Shown here in pieces: positions 49,436 to 58,017 of a stretch of DNA of 64,000 bases. The translations under genes were made by a program, and so were the position numbers. Location of the stretch: positions 1 through 64,000 of the forward strand of contig NZ_JACHLE010000001.1 in the NCBI RefSeq assembly GCF_014204415.1, in the 5' to 3' direction. The first letter of the stretch is position 1. Every line of letters starts with the position of its first letter. The notes beneath the pieces are model-generated. The model made no database searches and was not told where the DNA came from. It saw nothing but the letters and a program-made list of their open reading frames with translations. This DNA comes from Chryseobacterium defluvii. Its GTDB lineage: Bacteria; Bacteroidota; Bacteroidia; Flavobacteriales; Weeksellaceae.

Positions 49436-51046
49436 TTATGATTTTCCGTCTGTCCATTTTTTGATCTCCGGATTTGGATTTGGAGATTTTGGAACTACGT
49501 GGCATTTATAGCCGATGATGTAAATTCCGTCTGATGTTAATTTTTTGCCGTTCCATTTAGAATTGGATTTTACATCCTGGTTGTCATAGCTGTAAGTTCC
49601 GCCGAACATGAAAGGCCCGATACCTACTGCGGCGCCCGAGCTTACAGAATTCTTAACATCGGTAAAGGCAGTGCTGTTATTGGCGAAATCCAGAGAAACA
49701 TCCTTTGCAATGATAAGTTCCGTAATAATAGAAGGCATAAGCCCTTTACCTTTACCATCGCTTATCATATCTCCATTTAGAGCTTGTGGGGACTGCTCGT
49801 GCAGCTTCCAGAATTTGGATTCTACAAATTGCTGGTTGAACCATCCTCTTTCCACCCTTACTTTTCCTACTTTGAAGGAAATTTTCATGTTGGTATAGTC
49901 TGTATTGATTTTGGTTTTTTCATGTTTTCCTCCACCTCTGGCTCCGATAGAGAAAATACCCATGCTGAATCCTCCGGCAGCACCCCAGTTATGAACGGTC
50001 TTTGAGTAATCATAGTTGGATTCGCCTTCTGTAATAGTGATCGTAGGCCATCCTTTGGATTCTTTTAATGCGTTGGCTGCTACCGGAATGGAAGGGGAAT
50101 AGTTGGTATAATCCAGTATCCTCGTTCTCTGGCTGTTTCTGAATTCAGACTGAATTCTTTTCTTGATCACCAGCATGTGCTTTTCTTCGATCTCGCTCAG
50201 GTAATTCTGAATTCTTTCTACCGCTTCCTTGTATCCTAAAGACTGCCATGCTTTTAATGCTGCATCTTCACGTTTTTTCATGTTTTTACCATCGATGGAA
50301 AGCTTTGCCATAGCCTCAGGATCTCCGTTGTCGGCAGCGGTCCTGATCTCGTTGTTGGCATCTACGATATCGTAGTATTTCATCTGGTATTCGATGTATT
50401 TTGCATACGTAGGAGATACGAAAGTGTGGAAAATTTCAGGTTTGTTCATATCATCTATCGGTGCATTTTCATCAAAATCAGGATTTTTTAGCTTTTTGAT
50501 TTTGAATAACTTATTTCTTAAAGTGTCTAATTTCTTTTCTACTTTTTCATCGAATTGAGTATCTACTACTACCGACCATTGTAAAAGATCTTCGTACACT
50601 TTTGAAACTCTTTTCTGAGAATCGTTCATAATGCTCATGATCGTCATAGATCTTCCGTTTCCATCCGCAGTAAGAGGGGGTAATTGAGAAGGAATTACGT
50701 CTACCATTGCCGCAAACTGTTCCATTTGAAGATATTTTCTGAATTTGCTGCTTGATAAAGCATTTTGATACGCTTCCATGTCTATTTTAGGATTTCCGTT
50801 GGCGTCCAGGATTGGCTTTCCGGTTCCGTCAAGCATTGGTTTTGGAGACGGTGCATCTCCGAAAAGTCCGTTAAGTGCATAATCAAAAGTGTCTTCAGAA
50901 AGAGTGACTCCCACGGGATCAAAGGCGATGAAATCATCAGGTCCTAAAGAATCAGGGTTTCCTCCATTGGTTACAGTGTCATAAACTTGTTTTAAAAGCA
51001 TGCTCATTAACGAGTTCGATTTTGCTTCTTGGGTAATAGTTGGCAT
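49436..51046 (-). CDS. Large unknown protein, first gene of the hydrolase operon
   Basis: 536 residues, no signal peptide. The N-terminal ~330 residues are helical (DSQKRVSKVYEDLLQWSVVVD; ALKAWQSLGYKEAVERIQNY). The C-terminal ~190 are strand-rich with glycine runs (GGFSMGIFSIGARGGGKHEK and SSGAAVGIGPFMFGGTYSYD) and a block VRVERGWFNQQFVESKFWKL. The last strand (GIYIIGYKCHVVPKSPNP) pairs with the neighbour's end. The alternating glycine-hydrophobic hairpins could insert in membranes, but this is speculation. 76 bp separates it from the paralog. I do not recognise the family. Confidence 0.75.
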   Translation of the reverse strand: MPTITQEAKSNSLMSMLLKQVYDTVTNGGNPDSLGPDDFIAFDPVGVTLSEDTFDYALNGLFGDAPSPKPMLDGTGKPILDANGNPKIDMEAYQNALSSSKFRKYLQMEQFAAMVDVIPSQLPPLTADGNGRSMTIMSIMNDSQKRVSKVYEDLLQWSVVVDTQFDEKVEKKLDTLRNKLFKIKKLKNPDFDENAPIDDMNKPEIFHTFVSPTYAKYIEYQMKYYDIVDANNEIRTAADNGDPEAMAKLSIDGKNMKKREDAALKAWQSLGYKEAVERIQNYLSEIEEKHMLVIKKRIQSEFRNSQRTRILDYTNYSPSIPVAANALKESKGWPTITITEGESNYDYSKTVHNWGAAGGFSMGIFSIGARGGGKHEKTKINTDYTNMKISFKVGKVRVERGWFNQQFVESKFWKLHEQSPQALNGDMISDGKGKGLMPSIITELIIAKDVSLDFANNSTAFTDVKNSVSSGAAVGIGPFMFGGTYSYDNQDVKSNSKWNGKKLTSDGIYIIGYKCHVVPKSPNPNPEIKKWTDGKS

Positions 51047-51430
51047 AATTATTAGTTTTAAAATAGTGCTTACTCTTTTAGGTTTTCAGCGTTCCCCTTT
51101 TTTGTATGGTACAAATGTATTTCGGCTTTGGAAAAAATATATCAGTGTATTTCCGATTGCACAGGTGTGGTTTTTACTATTTTTTAATTTATGTTGAATT
51201 TTTGTGAATTTTAAATGAATATTATTGAATAATGATAAATGTGAATTTCTTGTTTATAAAGGATTATTATTTCATACATAGTTAAATTTAACAGATTAGT
51301 ATAATTTTTTATAAAATGATGATGTTTTAGTAAAATTTTGGCAAATATTTTGATATTGGTATAATACTTATCGATAGGTCTTATAAAACTAATAATCACC
51401 AAGTATTAACAGTTTAAATATTTACTAGTG
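51047..51430. promoter_or_regulatory. Divergent intergenic region with promoter of the hydrolase operon
   Basis: 384 bp, non-coding and AT-rich. TACATTTG on the minus strand (51112-51119) is a clear -7 box 66 bp before the 536-residue protein's ATG. For the tonB gene on the plus strand I see no convincing box. No other feature is visible. Confidence 0.5.
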
Positions 51431-52252
51431 ATGAAACACCTACACCAGAACCAGGAATTTCGCTTTAATGAAATTCTTTTTGAGCACCGTAATAAGGAAT
51501 ATGGTGCCTATGCATTAAGAAATGAATCAGACAGGCTATTAACAAAAGCACTTTTTGTGGGTGTGGGTTTATTGGCTGCGATATCAATTACCCCGATGGT
51601 AATTTCGGCATTTAGAACTAATGACGTTGCTCCTACAGGCCCTGTTTACGTTTTGCCTCCGCCTGTGGATGTTGAAACGCCTGAGGTGAAACCTCCAGCA
51701 GCACAGCCTGTTCAGCAAACCCGTCCTGAGGTAAAAACCTTTGATAGTACGGTTCCAACACCATCAAGTGACGCAAATGAAAATGATAGAGAAGATGTGC
51801 CTGAAAATGCAGTAGCCGGTTTTAAAAATAATTTTAAAGCAGAACCTGCTAAAACAGAGTATGTGCCGTCAACTCCAACAATTGGTACAGGACCGGTGAT
51901 TTCAATAAAACCTCCTGTAATTGAGACTCCAAAAGAAGACAATACCATTAAAACAGCTGTTGATGAGGAAGCGGGTTATGATGAAGGAATCAACACTTTC
52001 AGAAATAAAGTAATGAGTAAGTTTGATACTTCCGGCTTTGAAGGAGAAGGAGTGATGAAAACAATGATTACTTTTGTAGTAGAAAAAGATGGCACAATTT
52101 CCGGATTGAAAGCTGATGGTCAGGATGCAAATTTCAATAGTGAAGCACTTAGAACGATCAAATCGATTAAAGGAAAATGGATTCCTGCTAAAATAAAAGG
52201 CCAGGCCGTAAGAAGTTATTTCAAATTTCCGATCTCAATGAAATTTGAATAA
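51431..52252 (+). CDS. Energy transducer TonB-family protein
   Basis: N-terminal cytoplasmic part with FRFNEILFEHRNKEYGAYALR, the pattern common to Bacteroidota TonB proteins, one TM helix (ALFVGVGLLAAISITPMVISAF), a Pro/Val-rich periplasmic spacer (PPPVDVETPEVKPPAAQPVQ) and a TonB C-terminal domain (MKTMITFVVEKDGTISGLKADG...IKGKWIPAKIKGQAVRSYFKFPISM). It carries proton-motive energy to outer membrane receptors. ATG at 51431 chosen over the in-frame GTG at 51428. 273 residues. Confidence 0.92.
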   Translation: MKHLHQNQEFRFNEILFEHRNKEYGAYALRNESDRLLTKALFVGVGLLAAISITPMVISAFRTNDVAPTGPVYVLPPPVDVETPEVKPPAAQPVQQTRPEVKTFDSTVPTPSSDANENDREDVPENAVAGFKNNFKAEPAKTEYVPSTPTIGTGPVISIKPPVIETPKEDNTIKTAVDEEAGYDEGINTFRNKVMSKFDTSGFEGEGVMKTMITFVVEKDGTISGLKADGQDANFNSEALRTIKSIKGKWIPAKIKGQAVRSYFKFPISMKFE

Positions 52253-52393
52253 TCAATATCAAAAACAAATCTTGACACTTATCCACAAAGAGCTATTTTT
52301 TGTGGATAATTTTTTTGTTGGCTAAATCCTTTATTAACAATATTTTAACTCAATTTAGCTTTCGCTGCTTTCGAAGAGCAAAGAAAAAAAGTG

Positions 52394-52401
52394 TATTTTT
52401 G
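52394..52401 (+). promoter_or_regulatory. -7 box of the parA operon
   Basis: TATTTTTG, matching TAnnTTTG, 18 bp before the parA ATG at 52420. It shows that the longer frame-open start at 52300 is not used. Confidence 0.55.
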
Positions 52402-52419
52402 AAGCTTAAAGTTCTAGTA

Positions 52420-53193
52420 ATGGCAAAAATCATAGGTATCGCTAATCAGAAAGGAGGAGTCGGGAAAACGACAACAGCCGTCAATTTAGCTGCAGCATTA
52501 GGGGTATTGGAAAAAAAGATATTAATCATTGATGCTGATCCGCAGGCAAACGCAACATCTGGTTTAGGGGTTGAAGAAGTTCAGTATTCTACATATAATC
52601 TATTGGAGCACAGTGTAGATACAAAAAGCTGTATTCAGAAAACCAGTACACCTAATCTTGATATTGTTCCGTCTCATATTGATCTGGTAGCAGCAGAAAT
52701 CGAGCTGGTAGATAAAGATGACCGTGAATATATGCTTAAGCAGGCACTGCAAGGCGTGAGAGATGATTATGACTTCATTATCATCGATTGCGCGCCAAGT
52801 TTAGGGCTTATTACGGTTAATGCACTTACAGCTGCGGATTCTGTAATTATTCCTATTCAATGCGAATATTTTGCCCTGGAAGGATTAGGTAAGCTTTTGA
52901 ATACCATTAAAAACGTTCAGAAGATCCATAATAAAGATCTGGATATTGAAGGTTTGCTTCTTACCATGTACGACAGTAGGTTGAGATTATCAAACCAAGT
53001 GGTGGAAGAAGTGAATGCCCATTTCCCGGAAATGGTCTTTGAAACCATTATCAGCAGGAACGTAAGATTGAGCGAAGCGCCAAGTTTTGGAGAAAGCATC
53101 CTGAATTATGATGCGGAAAGCAAAGGAGCGATCCAGTATATTCAGTTGGCAGAAGAAGTTTTGCTGAAGAACGAAAAATTAGTAAAGAATTAA
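52420..53193 (+). CDS. parA: Chromosome partitioning ATPase ParA/Soj
   Basis: Deviant Walker A KGGVGKTTTAVNLAA at residues 11-25, IIDADPQANATSGLG (A'), DFIIIDCAPSLGLITVNAL (Walker B). Moves ParB-parS complexes over the nucleoid. 257 residues. ATG at 52420 gives the standard MAKIIGIANQKGG start and follows a -7 box. Pairs with parB 39 bp downstream; the gap contains small GCTTAAAG repeats. Confidence 0.95.
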   Translation: MAKIIGIANQKGGVGKTTTAVNLAAALGVLEKKILIIDADPQANATSGLGVEEVQYSTYNLLEHSVDTKSCIQKTSTPNLDIVPSHIDLVAAEIELVDKDDREYMLKQALQGVRDDYDFIIIDCAPSLGLITVNALTAADSVIIPIQCEYFALEGLGKLLNTIKNVQKIHNKDLDIEGLLLTMYDSRLRLSNQVVEEVNAHFPEMVFETIISRNVRLSEAPSFGESILNYDAESKGAIQYIQLAEEVLLKNEKLVKN

Positions 53194-53232
53194 AATAGCT
53201 TAAAGCCATAAGCTTAAAGCTTAAAGCATAAT

Positions 53233-54126
53233 ATGAAGGACAAAAAAAGAGCTATGGGACGTGGTTTGGGTGCCATTTTAAGTGCCGAATCCAAAGCAAC
53301 GATCAACTCGGCTACCGATGAAGGAGCGGATAAGTTTGTAGGGAACATCGTAGAAGTGGCCATTGAGGATATTTATCCGAATCCTACCCAGCCAAGAACT
53401 TATTTTGATGAAAAAGCATTAAGCGAACTTGCACAGTCCATCAAAAACTTAGGCGTGATCCAGCCGGTTACCCTGAGAAAAGACGGCGAAAAGTTTGAGA
53501 TCATATCCGGAGAAAGACGGTATAGGGCAAGTAAACTTGCCGGCCTTACCTCTATTCCGGCTTATATCCGTCTGGTAAATGATCAGGAGCTTCTGGAAAT
53601 GGCTCTTGTTGAGAACATCCAGAGAGAAGACCTTGATTCGATCGAAATTGCCTTGACCTATCAAAGACTGTTGGATGAAATAGGAATGACCCAGGAAAAT
53701 CTGAGCCAGAGAGTAGGAAAGGACAGAAGTACGATCACTAATTCTATCCGTCTTTTAAGGCTGAGTCCGGATATTCAGAATGCCATCAGAAGCGGGGAGA
53801 TCTCCGCAGGGCACGGAAGAGCGATTATCAGTCTGGAAAATGATGAATTACAGCAGATATTATTTGACAAGATTATTAAAGAACAGCTGAATGTCCGCCA
53901 GACCGAACAGGCCTCTGCCGCTTTAAAGAATCCGAAATCATCTGCCGCCAAAAAAGCAAAACCGGAGCTTTCCAATAATTATAAAAAGGCGCAGAAAACA
54001 CTTTCTGATATTTTAGACGTAAAAGTGGAAATTAAAACCTCTGGAAACGGTAAAAAAGGTAAAATAGTTCTGGACTTTAAAAATGAAGATGAGCTGGAAT
54101 ATATTTTGTCCCATATTAAACAATGA
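53233..54126 (+). CDS. parB: Chromosome partitioning protein ParB
   Basis: N-terminal CTPase/ParB box (IYPNPTQPRTYFDEKALSELAQSI; GERRYRASKLAGL), central HTH (MTQENLSQRVGKDRSTITNSIRLLRL, SGEISAGHGRAI) and C-terminal dimer domain (KVEIKTSGNGKKGKIVLDFKN). Binds parS and loads the segregation complex. 297 residues. Stop overlaps the DUF5683 gene start by 4 bp. I did not find a parS palindrome of the common TGTTTCACGTGAAACA type in the window by eye. Confidence 0.95.
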   Translation: MKDKKRAMGRGLGAILSAESKATINSATDEGADKFVGNIVEVAIEDIYPNPTQPRTYFDEKALSELAQSIKNLGVIQPVTLRKDGEKFEIISGERRYRASKLAGLTSIPAYIRLVNDQELLEMALVENIQREDLDSIEIALTYQRLLDEIGMTQENLSQRVGKDRSTITNSIRLLRLSPDIQNAIRSGEISAGHGRAIISLENDELQQILFDKIIKEQLNVRQTEQASAALKNPKSSAAKKAKPELSNNYKKAQKTLSDILDVKVEIKTSGNGKKGKIVLDFKNEDELEYILSHIKQ

Positions 54127-54761
54127 AAAAAATACTTTTCACATTTTTCCTGTGCCTGTTTTTTATGGCATATTCGCAGGTCAGTCCCAATGATACCATT
54201 CGGGTGGAATATCATCCGAAAGACAGTATTTCTGCGGCCAAACCTGCAAAATCCGAAGCTCAGATCATCGCTGATCTTGAAAACGCTAACGGGCCTACCA
54301 AGAAAACAATCAAACTGAATCCTACCAAAGCAGGATTATATTCTGCTGTTTTACCGGGATTAGGACAGTATTACAACAAAAAATACTGGAAAATTCCTAT
54401 CGTTTGGGGTGCTGTGGGAGCAGGAGTAGGTATTGCAGTATGGAACGATAATCAGTATAAAAAATACAGGGAGTATTATATTGCTAAATTAAATGGCACT
54501 CCTAATGAATTTGTAGACAGTCATCCGTGGCTGGATAAAGTGGCATTGGGGAATGCCCAGGACAGAGCAAAAAGACAGAGAGACTATGCCATTGCCATTA
54601 CAGGCCTGATATATATACTGAATATCGTAGATGCAGTAGTGGATGCACACCTCTATGAAAGCCGCCATGACCCGGACCTTTCTTTCAGCCCTGCTGTTAT
54701 TCAGGATCAGTATAGGATTGCTCCTCCGAAAACAGGATTAAGTTTAAGTTACAGATTTTAA
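54123..54761 (+). CDS. DUF5683 domain protein (secreted/membrane)
   Basis: Signal peptide MKKILFTFFLCLFFMAYSQ; then LNPTKAGLYSAVLPGLGQYYNKKYWKIPIVWGAVGAGVGIAVW and AIAITGLIYILNIVDAVVDAHLYE, giving about three hydrophobic segments. The PGLGQxYNKKYWKxP block is the DUF5683 hallmark. 212 residues, function unknown, usually next to parB and dapB in flavobacteria, as here. Translationally coupled to parB (ATGA overlap). Confidence 0.88.
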   Translation: MKKILFTFFLCLFFMAYSQVSPNDTIRVEYHPKDSISAAKPAKSEAQIIADLENANGPTKKTIKLNPTKAGLYSAVLPGLGQYYNKKYWKIPIVWGAVGAGVGIAVWNDNQYKKYREYYIAKLNGTPNEFVDSHPWLDKVALGNAQDRAKRQRDYAIAITGLIYILNIVDAVVDAHLYESRHDPDLSFSPAVIQDQYRIAPPKTGLSLSYRF

Positions 54762-54774
54762 TAATTATATTGAG

Positions 54775-54890
54775 TACGTTTAATGTATTACACTTTGCTA
54801 AATGAAATGCCTTTGTGAGCTTAAAAACATGAAGCATTTTAACTTTTCTTTGCGATCTTTGCGTTGAAAAATAAATAAAAACGTATAGTT
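54775..54890. repeat. Degenerate dispersed repeat in the DUF5683-dapB gap
   Basis: Contains TTTGTGAGCTTAAAAACATG and CTTTGCGATCTTTGCGTTGA, similar in wording to the arms of the hairpin at 38463-38612. No coding sense. Confidence 0.35.
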
Positions 54891-54903
54891 AAATAAAATA
54901 AGT

Positions 54904-55605
54904 ATGAAAATAGCATTAGTTGGTTATGGCAAAATGGGCAAAATCATTGATGAGATTGCCGCAAAAAGAGGACATGAAATAGTGGCCCGCCTGAAAGAAA
55001 CCCCAACTGCTGAAAACCTTAATCGTCCGGATGTTGTCATCGAATTTTCCTTGCCGGAAGTGGCCTTTGATAACATTAAAGTCTGCCTGGAGAATAAAAT
55101 TCCTGTGATATGCGGAACCACAGGATGGCTGGAGAAAAAAGAGGAAATAGAAAAGATAGCTGTTGAAAATGCTGCTGCATTCTTATATGGTTCCAACTTC
55201 AGTTTAGGAGTGAACCTGTTTTTTGCACTTAACGAAAAGCTGGCTGATTTAATGAAGAATGTTGACGAATATTCCTGCCAGTTGGAGGAAATCCATCATG
55301 TTCACAAAAAAGACGCTCCCAGCGGAACAGCCATTTCCATTGCAGAGGGTATCTTTAAAAACAATCCTAGATTTGATGCATGGAAACTGGACGAAACCCA
55401 AGGGAACCAATTAGGGATCTTTGCAATCCGTGAAGATGAAGTTCCAGGAACTCACAGCGTTTTCTACAAAAGCGAGGTTGATGAAATTGAAATAAAGCAT
55501 ACCGCCTTCAATAGAAGCGGATTTGCATTAGGCGCTGTAGTAGCTGCAGAATGGATCAAGGATAAAAAAGGAAACTTTACCATGAAAGATGTTTTGGGGC
55601 TGTAA
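54904..55605 (+). CDS. dapB: 4-hydroxy-tetrahydrodipicolinate reductase
   Basis: Lysine/diaminopimelate pathway enzyme. NAD(P) site ALVGYGKMGKIIDEI, VIEFSLPEVAFDNI, CGTTGW, catalytic block EIHHVHKKDAPSGTAISIAEG and GTHSVFYKSEVDEIEIKHTAFNRSGFALGA. 233 residues, slightly shorter than the E. coli enzyme, normal in Bacteroidota. Supplies meso-DAP for peptidoglycan. Followed 80 bp later by lepB. Confidence 0.95.
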   Translation: MKIALVGYGKMGKIIDEIAAKRGHEIVARLKETPTAENLNRPDVVIEFSLPEVAFDNIKVCLENKIPVICGTTGWLEKKEEIEKIAVENAAAFLYGSNFSLGVNLFFALNEKLADLMKNVDEYSCQLEEIHHVHKKDAPSGTAISIAEGIFKNNPRFDAWKLDETQGNQLGIFAIREDEVPGTHSVFYKSEVDEIEIKHTAFNRSGFALGAVVAAEWIKDKKGNFTMKDVLGL

Positions 55606-55685
55606 TACTGTAACAAAATATCAAAACCATAAACTAATAGTAAGTTGTTAAACACAAATTAAAACAGAATAGGCACAAAAAATTT

Positions 55686-57338
55686 ATGAATTACTTTTTA
55701 ACTTATACGGTATACGTTCTCATTCTATCTTTATTGATGGGGATTTCTACCTGGAAACTGTTCAAAAAAATGGGATATAGCCCATCGTTTGCTTTTATCC
55801 CCTTTTATAACTATTTCATTATTTTAAAAGAAACCAAACATCCGAAGTGGTGGGCCATTTTATCATATCTTCCGATTGTGGGGCCTATCATGATGTCTGT
55901 TTTTCATATTTATCTGATGAAAAAATTCGGGAGAGGCCTTTTCCAGCATCAGCTGCTTACGGTTATCCTTCCGTTTATTTATATGGCAACGGTCAACTAT
56001 TCCAAAGATGTGGAAATAGAAGACGAAAATGAATTGTTTTTAACAGACGAAGAGAAAAACGCCAAAAAGAAAGACTCTTTTATGGGGTCTATTACCTTTG
56101 CCGTAGTTTTTGCTACTATCATCCATGTTTTCATCACCCAGCCTTTTGGTATTCCTACAGGATCTATGGAAAGGACTTTGCTAGTAGGTGATTTCCTTTT
56201 CGTTAACAAATGGAGCTATGGGTATAGGCTGCCTATGCGTCCTTTAGCCATACCATTCTTACAGGGTACAATTTATGATACCCAAAAAGATGGAAACCCT
56301 AAAAATGACCCCAAATCATATGTTGAAGGTATAAAATTACCCTATACAAGACTCCTTCAGTTCAATAAGCCCCAGAGGCATGATGTGGTGGTCTTCAACT
56401 ATCCTCAGGATTCAGTGCATGTAGCGATTGACAGAAAAGACCCTTATGTTAAAAGATGTGTGGCGGTAGCCGGAGATACCTTTGAAATGAGAGCCGGAAG
56501 GCTTTTCGTGAACAATAAACCGGAAACCATTTTGGGAGATCAGGAATTACAGCATTCTTATACCGTCAATACAGGAGCTCAGCTGGATATTCCGGGACTT
56601 TATAATACGTATGGCTTCCTGCCGGTAAGAGAATACCAGACAGATAAAGGCTTTACATATGTTTTCCAGGGATTGACAGACCAGACGGCGAAAGAGATCA
56701 AAACTTTACCTAATGTGATCGATATGAGCGAAAATATCTATCCGAAGGACTCCGCTACCATTTCATATAAATTAAATGCCGATAAGACGGCTTTCACAAA
56801 AAGTGTAGATACCACCCAGTCTATATTCCCGATCAACAAACCATGGAACCAGGATTGGTATGGCCCTTTAAGAATTCCTAAAAAGGGAGATGTTGTAGCA
56901 ATCAATAAAGAAACACTTCCAATGTATCAATGGATCATTTCCGAATACGAGCATAACAGCCTGGAAAATAAAAACGGGAAGATCTTCATCAACGGAAAAG
57001 AAGCTAATCAATATACCATCCAGCAGGATTATTATATGATGGTGGGAGACAACAGGGATGCCTCATTAGATGCCAGATTCTTTGGTTTCGTTCCTGAAGA
57101 GAATATCGTAGGAAAACCTATGTTTACATGGATGAGCTTACAGGGTGCATTCTCGGATGCCAGTTCTTCTTATCAGGCTCCGTTCAAAATCCGTTGGGAA
57201 AGGATGTTCAAAGCAACTAATACCGGGGAAGCCAACAAAACCTCGTACTGGTGGATCGCAGCTATGATCTTGGTCTTATTCTTCGGATGGGATTACTTTA
57301 TGAAATTGTTCAGAAAGAAAAAAACAGAAGACGATTAA
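55686..57338 (+). CDS. lepB: Signal peptidase I (long Bacteroidota form)
   Basis: 550 residues, far longer than the 250-320 of proteobacterial LepB. N-terminal region has three TM helices (YTVYVLILSLLMGIS, ILSYLPIVGPIMMSVF, LLTVILPFIYMATV) and a fourth before the catalytic part. Catalytic Ser160 in GIPTGSMERTLLVGDF and Lys256 in RKDPYVKRCVAVAGD; C-terminal signature MMVGDNRDASLDARFFGFVP. A ~190-residue insert separates the Lys block and the MVGDNR box. Last TM near 520-540 anchors the end. Removes signal peptides at the inner membrane. Confidence 0.95.
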   Translation: MNYFLTYTVYVLILSLLMGISTWKLFKKMGYSPSFAFIPFYNYFIILKETKHPKWWAILSYLPIVGPIMMSVFHIYLMKKFGRGLFQHQLLTVILPFIYMATVNYSKDVEIEDENELFLTDEEKNAKKKDSFMGSITFAVVFATIIHVFITQPFGIPTGSMERTLLVGDFLFVNKWSYGYRLPMRPLAIPFLQGTIYDTQKDGNPKNDPKSYVEGIKLPYTRLLQFNKPQRHDVVVFNYPQDSVHVAIDRKDPYVKRCVAVAGDTFEMRAGRLFVNNKPETILGDQELQHSYTVNTGAQLDIPGLYNTYGFLPVREYQTDKGFTYVFQGLTDQTAKEIKTLPNVIDMSENIYPKDSATISYKLNADKTAFTKSVDTTQSIFPINKPWNQDWYGPLRIPKKGDVVAINKETLPMYQWIISEYEHNSLENKNGKIFINGKEANQYTIQQDYYMMVGDNRDASLDARFFGFVPEENIVGKPMFTWMSLQGAFSDASSSYQAPFKIRWERMFKATNTGEANKTSYWWIAAMILVLFFGWDYFMKLFRKKKTEDD

Positions 57339-57355
57339 TAACTAAAATAAAAATA

Positions 57356-57386
57356 AAATGAAGTATTTGAAAAAATACTTCATTTT
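57356..57386 (+). terminator. Terminator after lepB
   Basis: Hairpin AAAATGAAGTATTT / AAATACTTCATTTTT with T run, 17 bp after the stop and just before the wbqC-like gene. Confidence 0.8.
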
Positions 57387-57392
57387 TGTATA

Positions 57393-58016
57393 ATGAATAT
57401 GAAGAATGTACTATTACCGGTATTTTATTTACCGCCCGTTTCATGGTTTTCAGTATTCCTGCATGCTGAAAATGAAATTGTATTGGAGCAGTTCGAAAGC
57501 TTTCCGAAGCAGACGTACAGAAACAGAGCCAATATTTACGGGGCAAACGGAAAGCTGTCACTGATCCTTCCTATCAGTCATAACGGGAAAAGAAAATTGA
57601 AGGATATTGAGATCTCCCATTCGGAGGATTGGAGAAAGCTTCACTGGAAATCCATTCAGACCGCTTATCAGAGTTCACCTTATTTTGAGTATTATGAAGA
57701 TAAATTCAGGAAGATTTTTGATGTCAATGAAAAATATCTTTTAGATTTTAATCTCAAAGGGCTGGAAATTATTCAGCAGATCCTGAAAACAGAAAAGGCA
57801 TACTCTTTGAATGAAGAATATATCAAAAATCCGGAAGCCGTAAATTACAGAGAAAAATTCTCGGCTAAAGCTCCTTCAGAATTTGAAATGGAAGAGTATT
57901 ACCAGACCTTCTCAGATAAATTGGGGTTTTTAAGTGATTTATCAATTTTGGATTTAATATGTAACAAAGGCCCGGAATCTTTGACTTATATTAAAAATAT
58001 TAAACAATTATACTAA
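57393..58016 (+). CDS. WbqC-like family protein
   Basis: 207 residues with the family start VLLPVFYLPPVSWFSVFLHAENEIVLEQFESFPKQTYRNRANIYGANG and the block SHSEDWRKLHWKSIQTAYQSSPYFEYYEDKF. WbqC-like proteins are found with O-antigen or membrane genes; their reaction is not established. ATG at 57393 or 57399 are both possible. The stop is one base before the next gene's ATG, so the subtilase is probably coupled to it. Confidence 0.88.
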   Translation: MNMKNVLLPVFYLPPVSWFSVFLHAENEIVLEQFESFPKQTYRNRANIYGANGKLSLILPISHNGKRKLKDIEISHSEDWRKLHWKSIQTAYQSSPYFEYYEDKFRKIFDVNEKYLLDFNLKGLEIIQQILKTEKAYSLNEEYIKNPEAVNYREKFSAKAPSEFEMEEYYQTFSDKLGFLSDLSILDLICNKGPESLTYIKNIKQLY

Positions 58017-58017
58017 C

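Noticed and set aside
46009..51046. Prophage remnant
   Set aside because: Two lysin-type enzymes only; no capsid, portal, terminase, tail or integrase gene in the flanks, so the lysin likeness alone is not enough.
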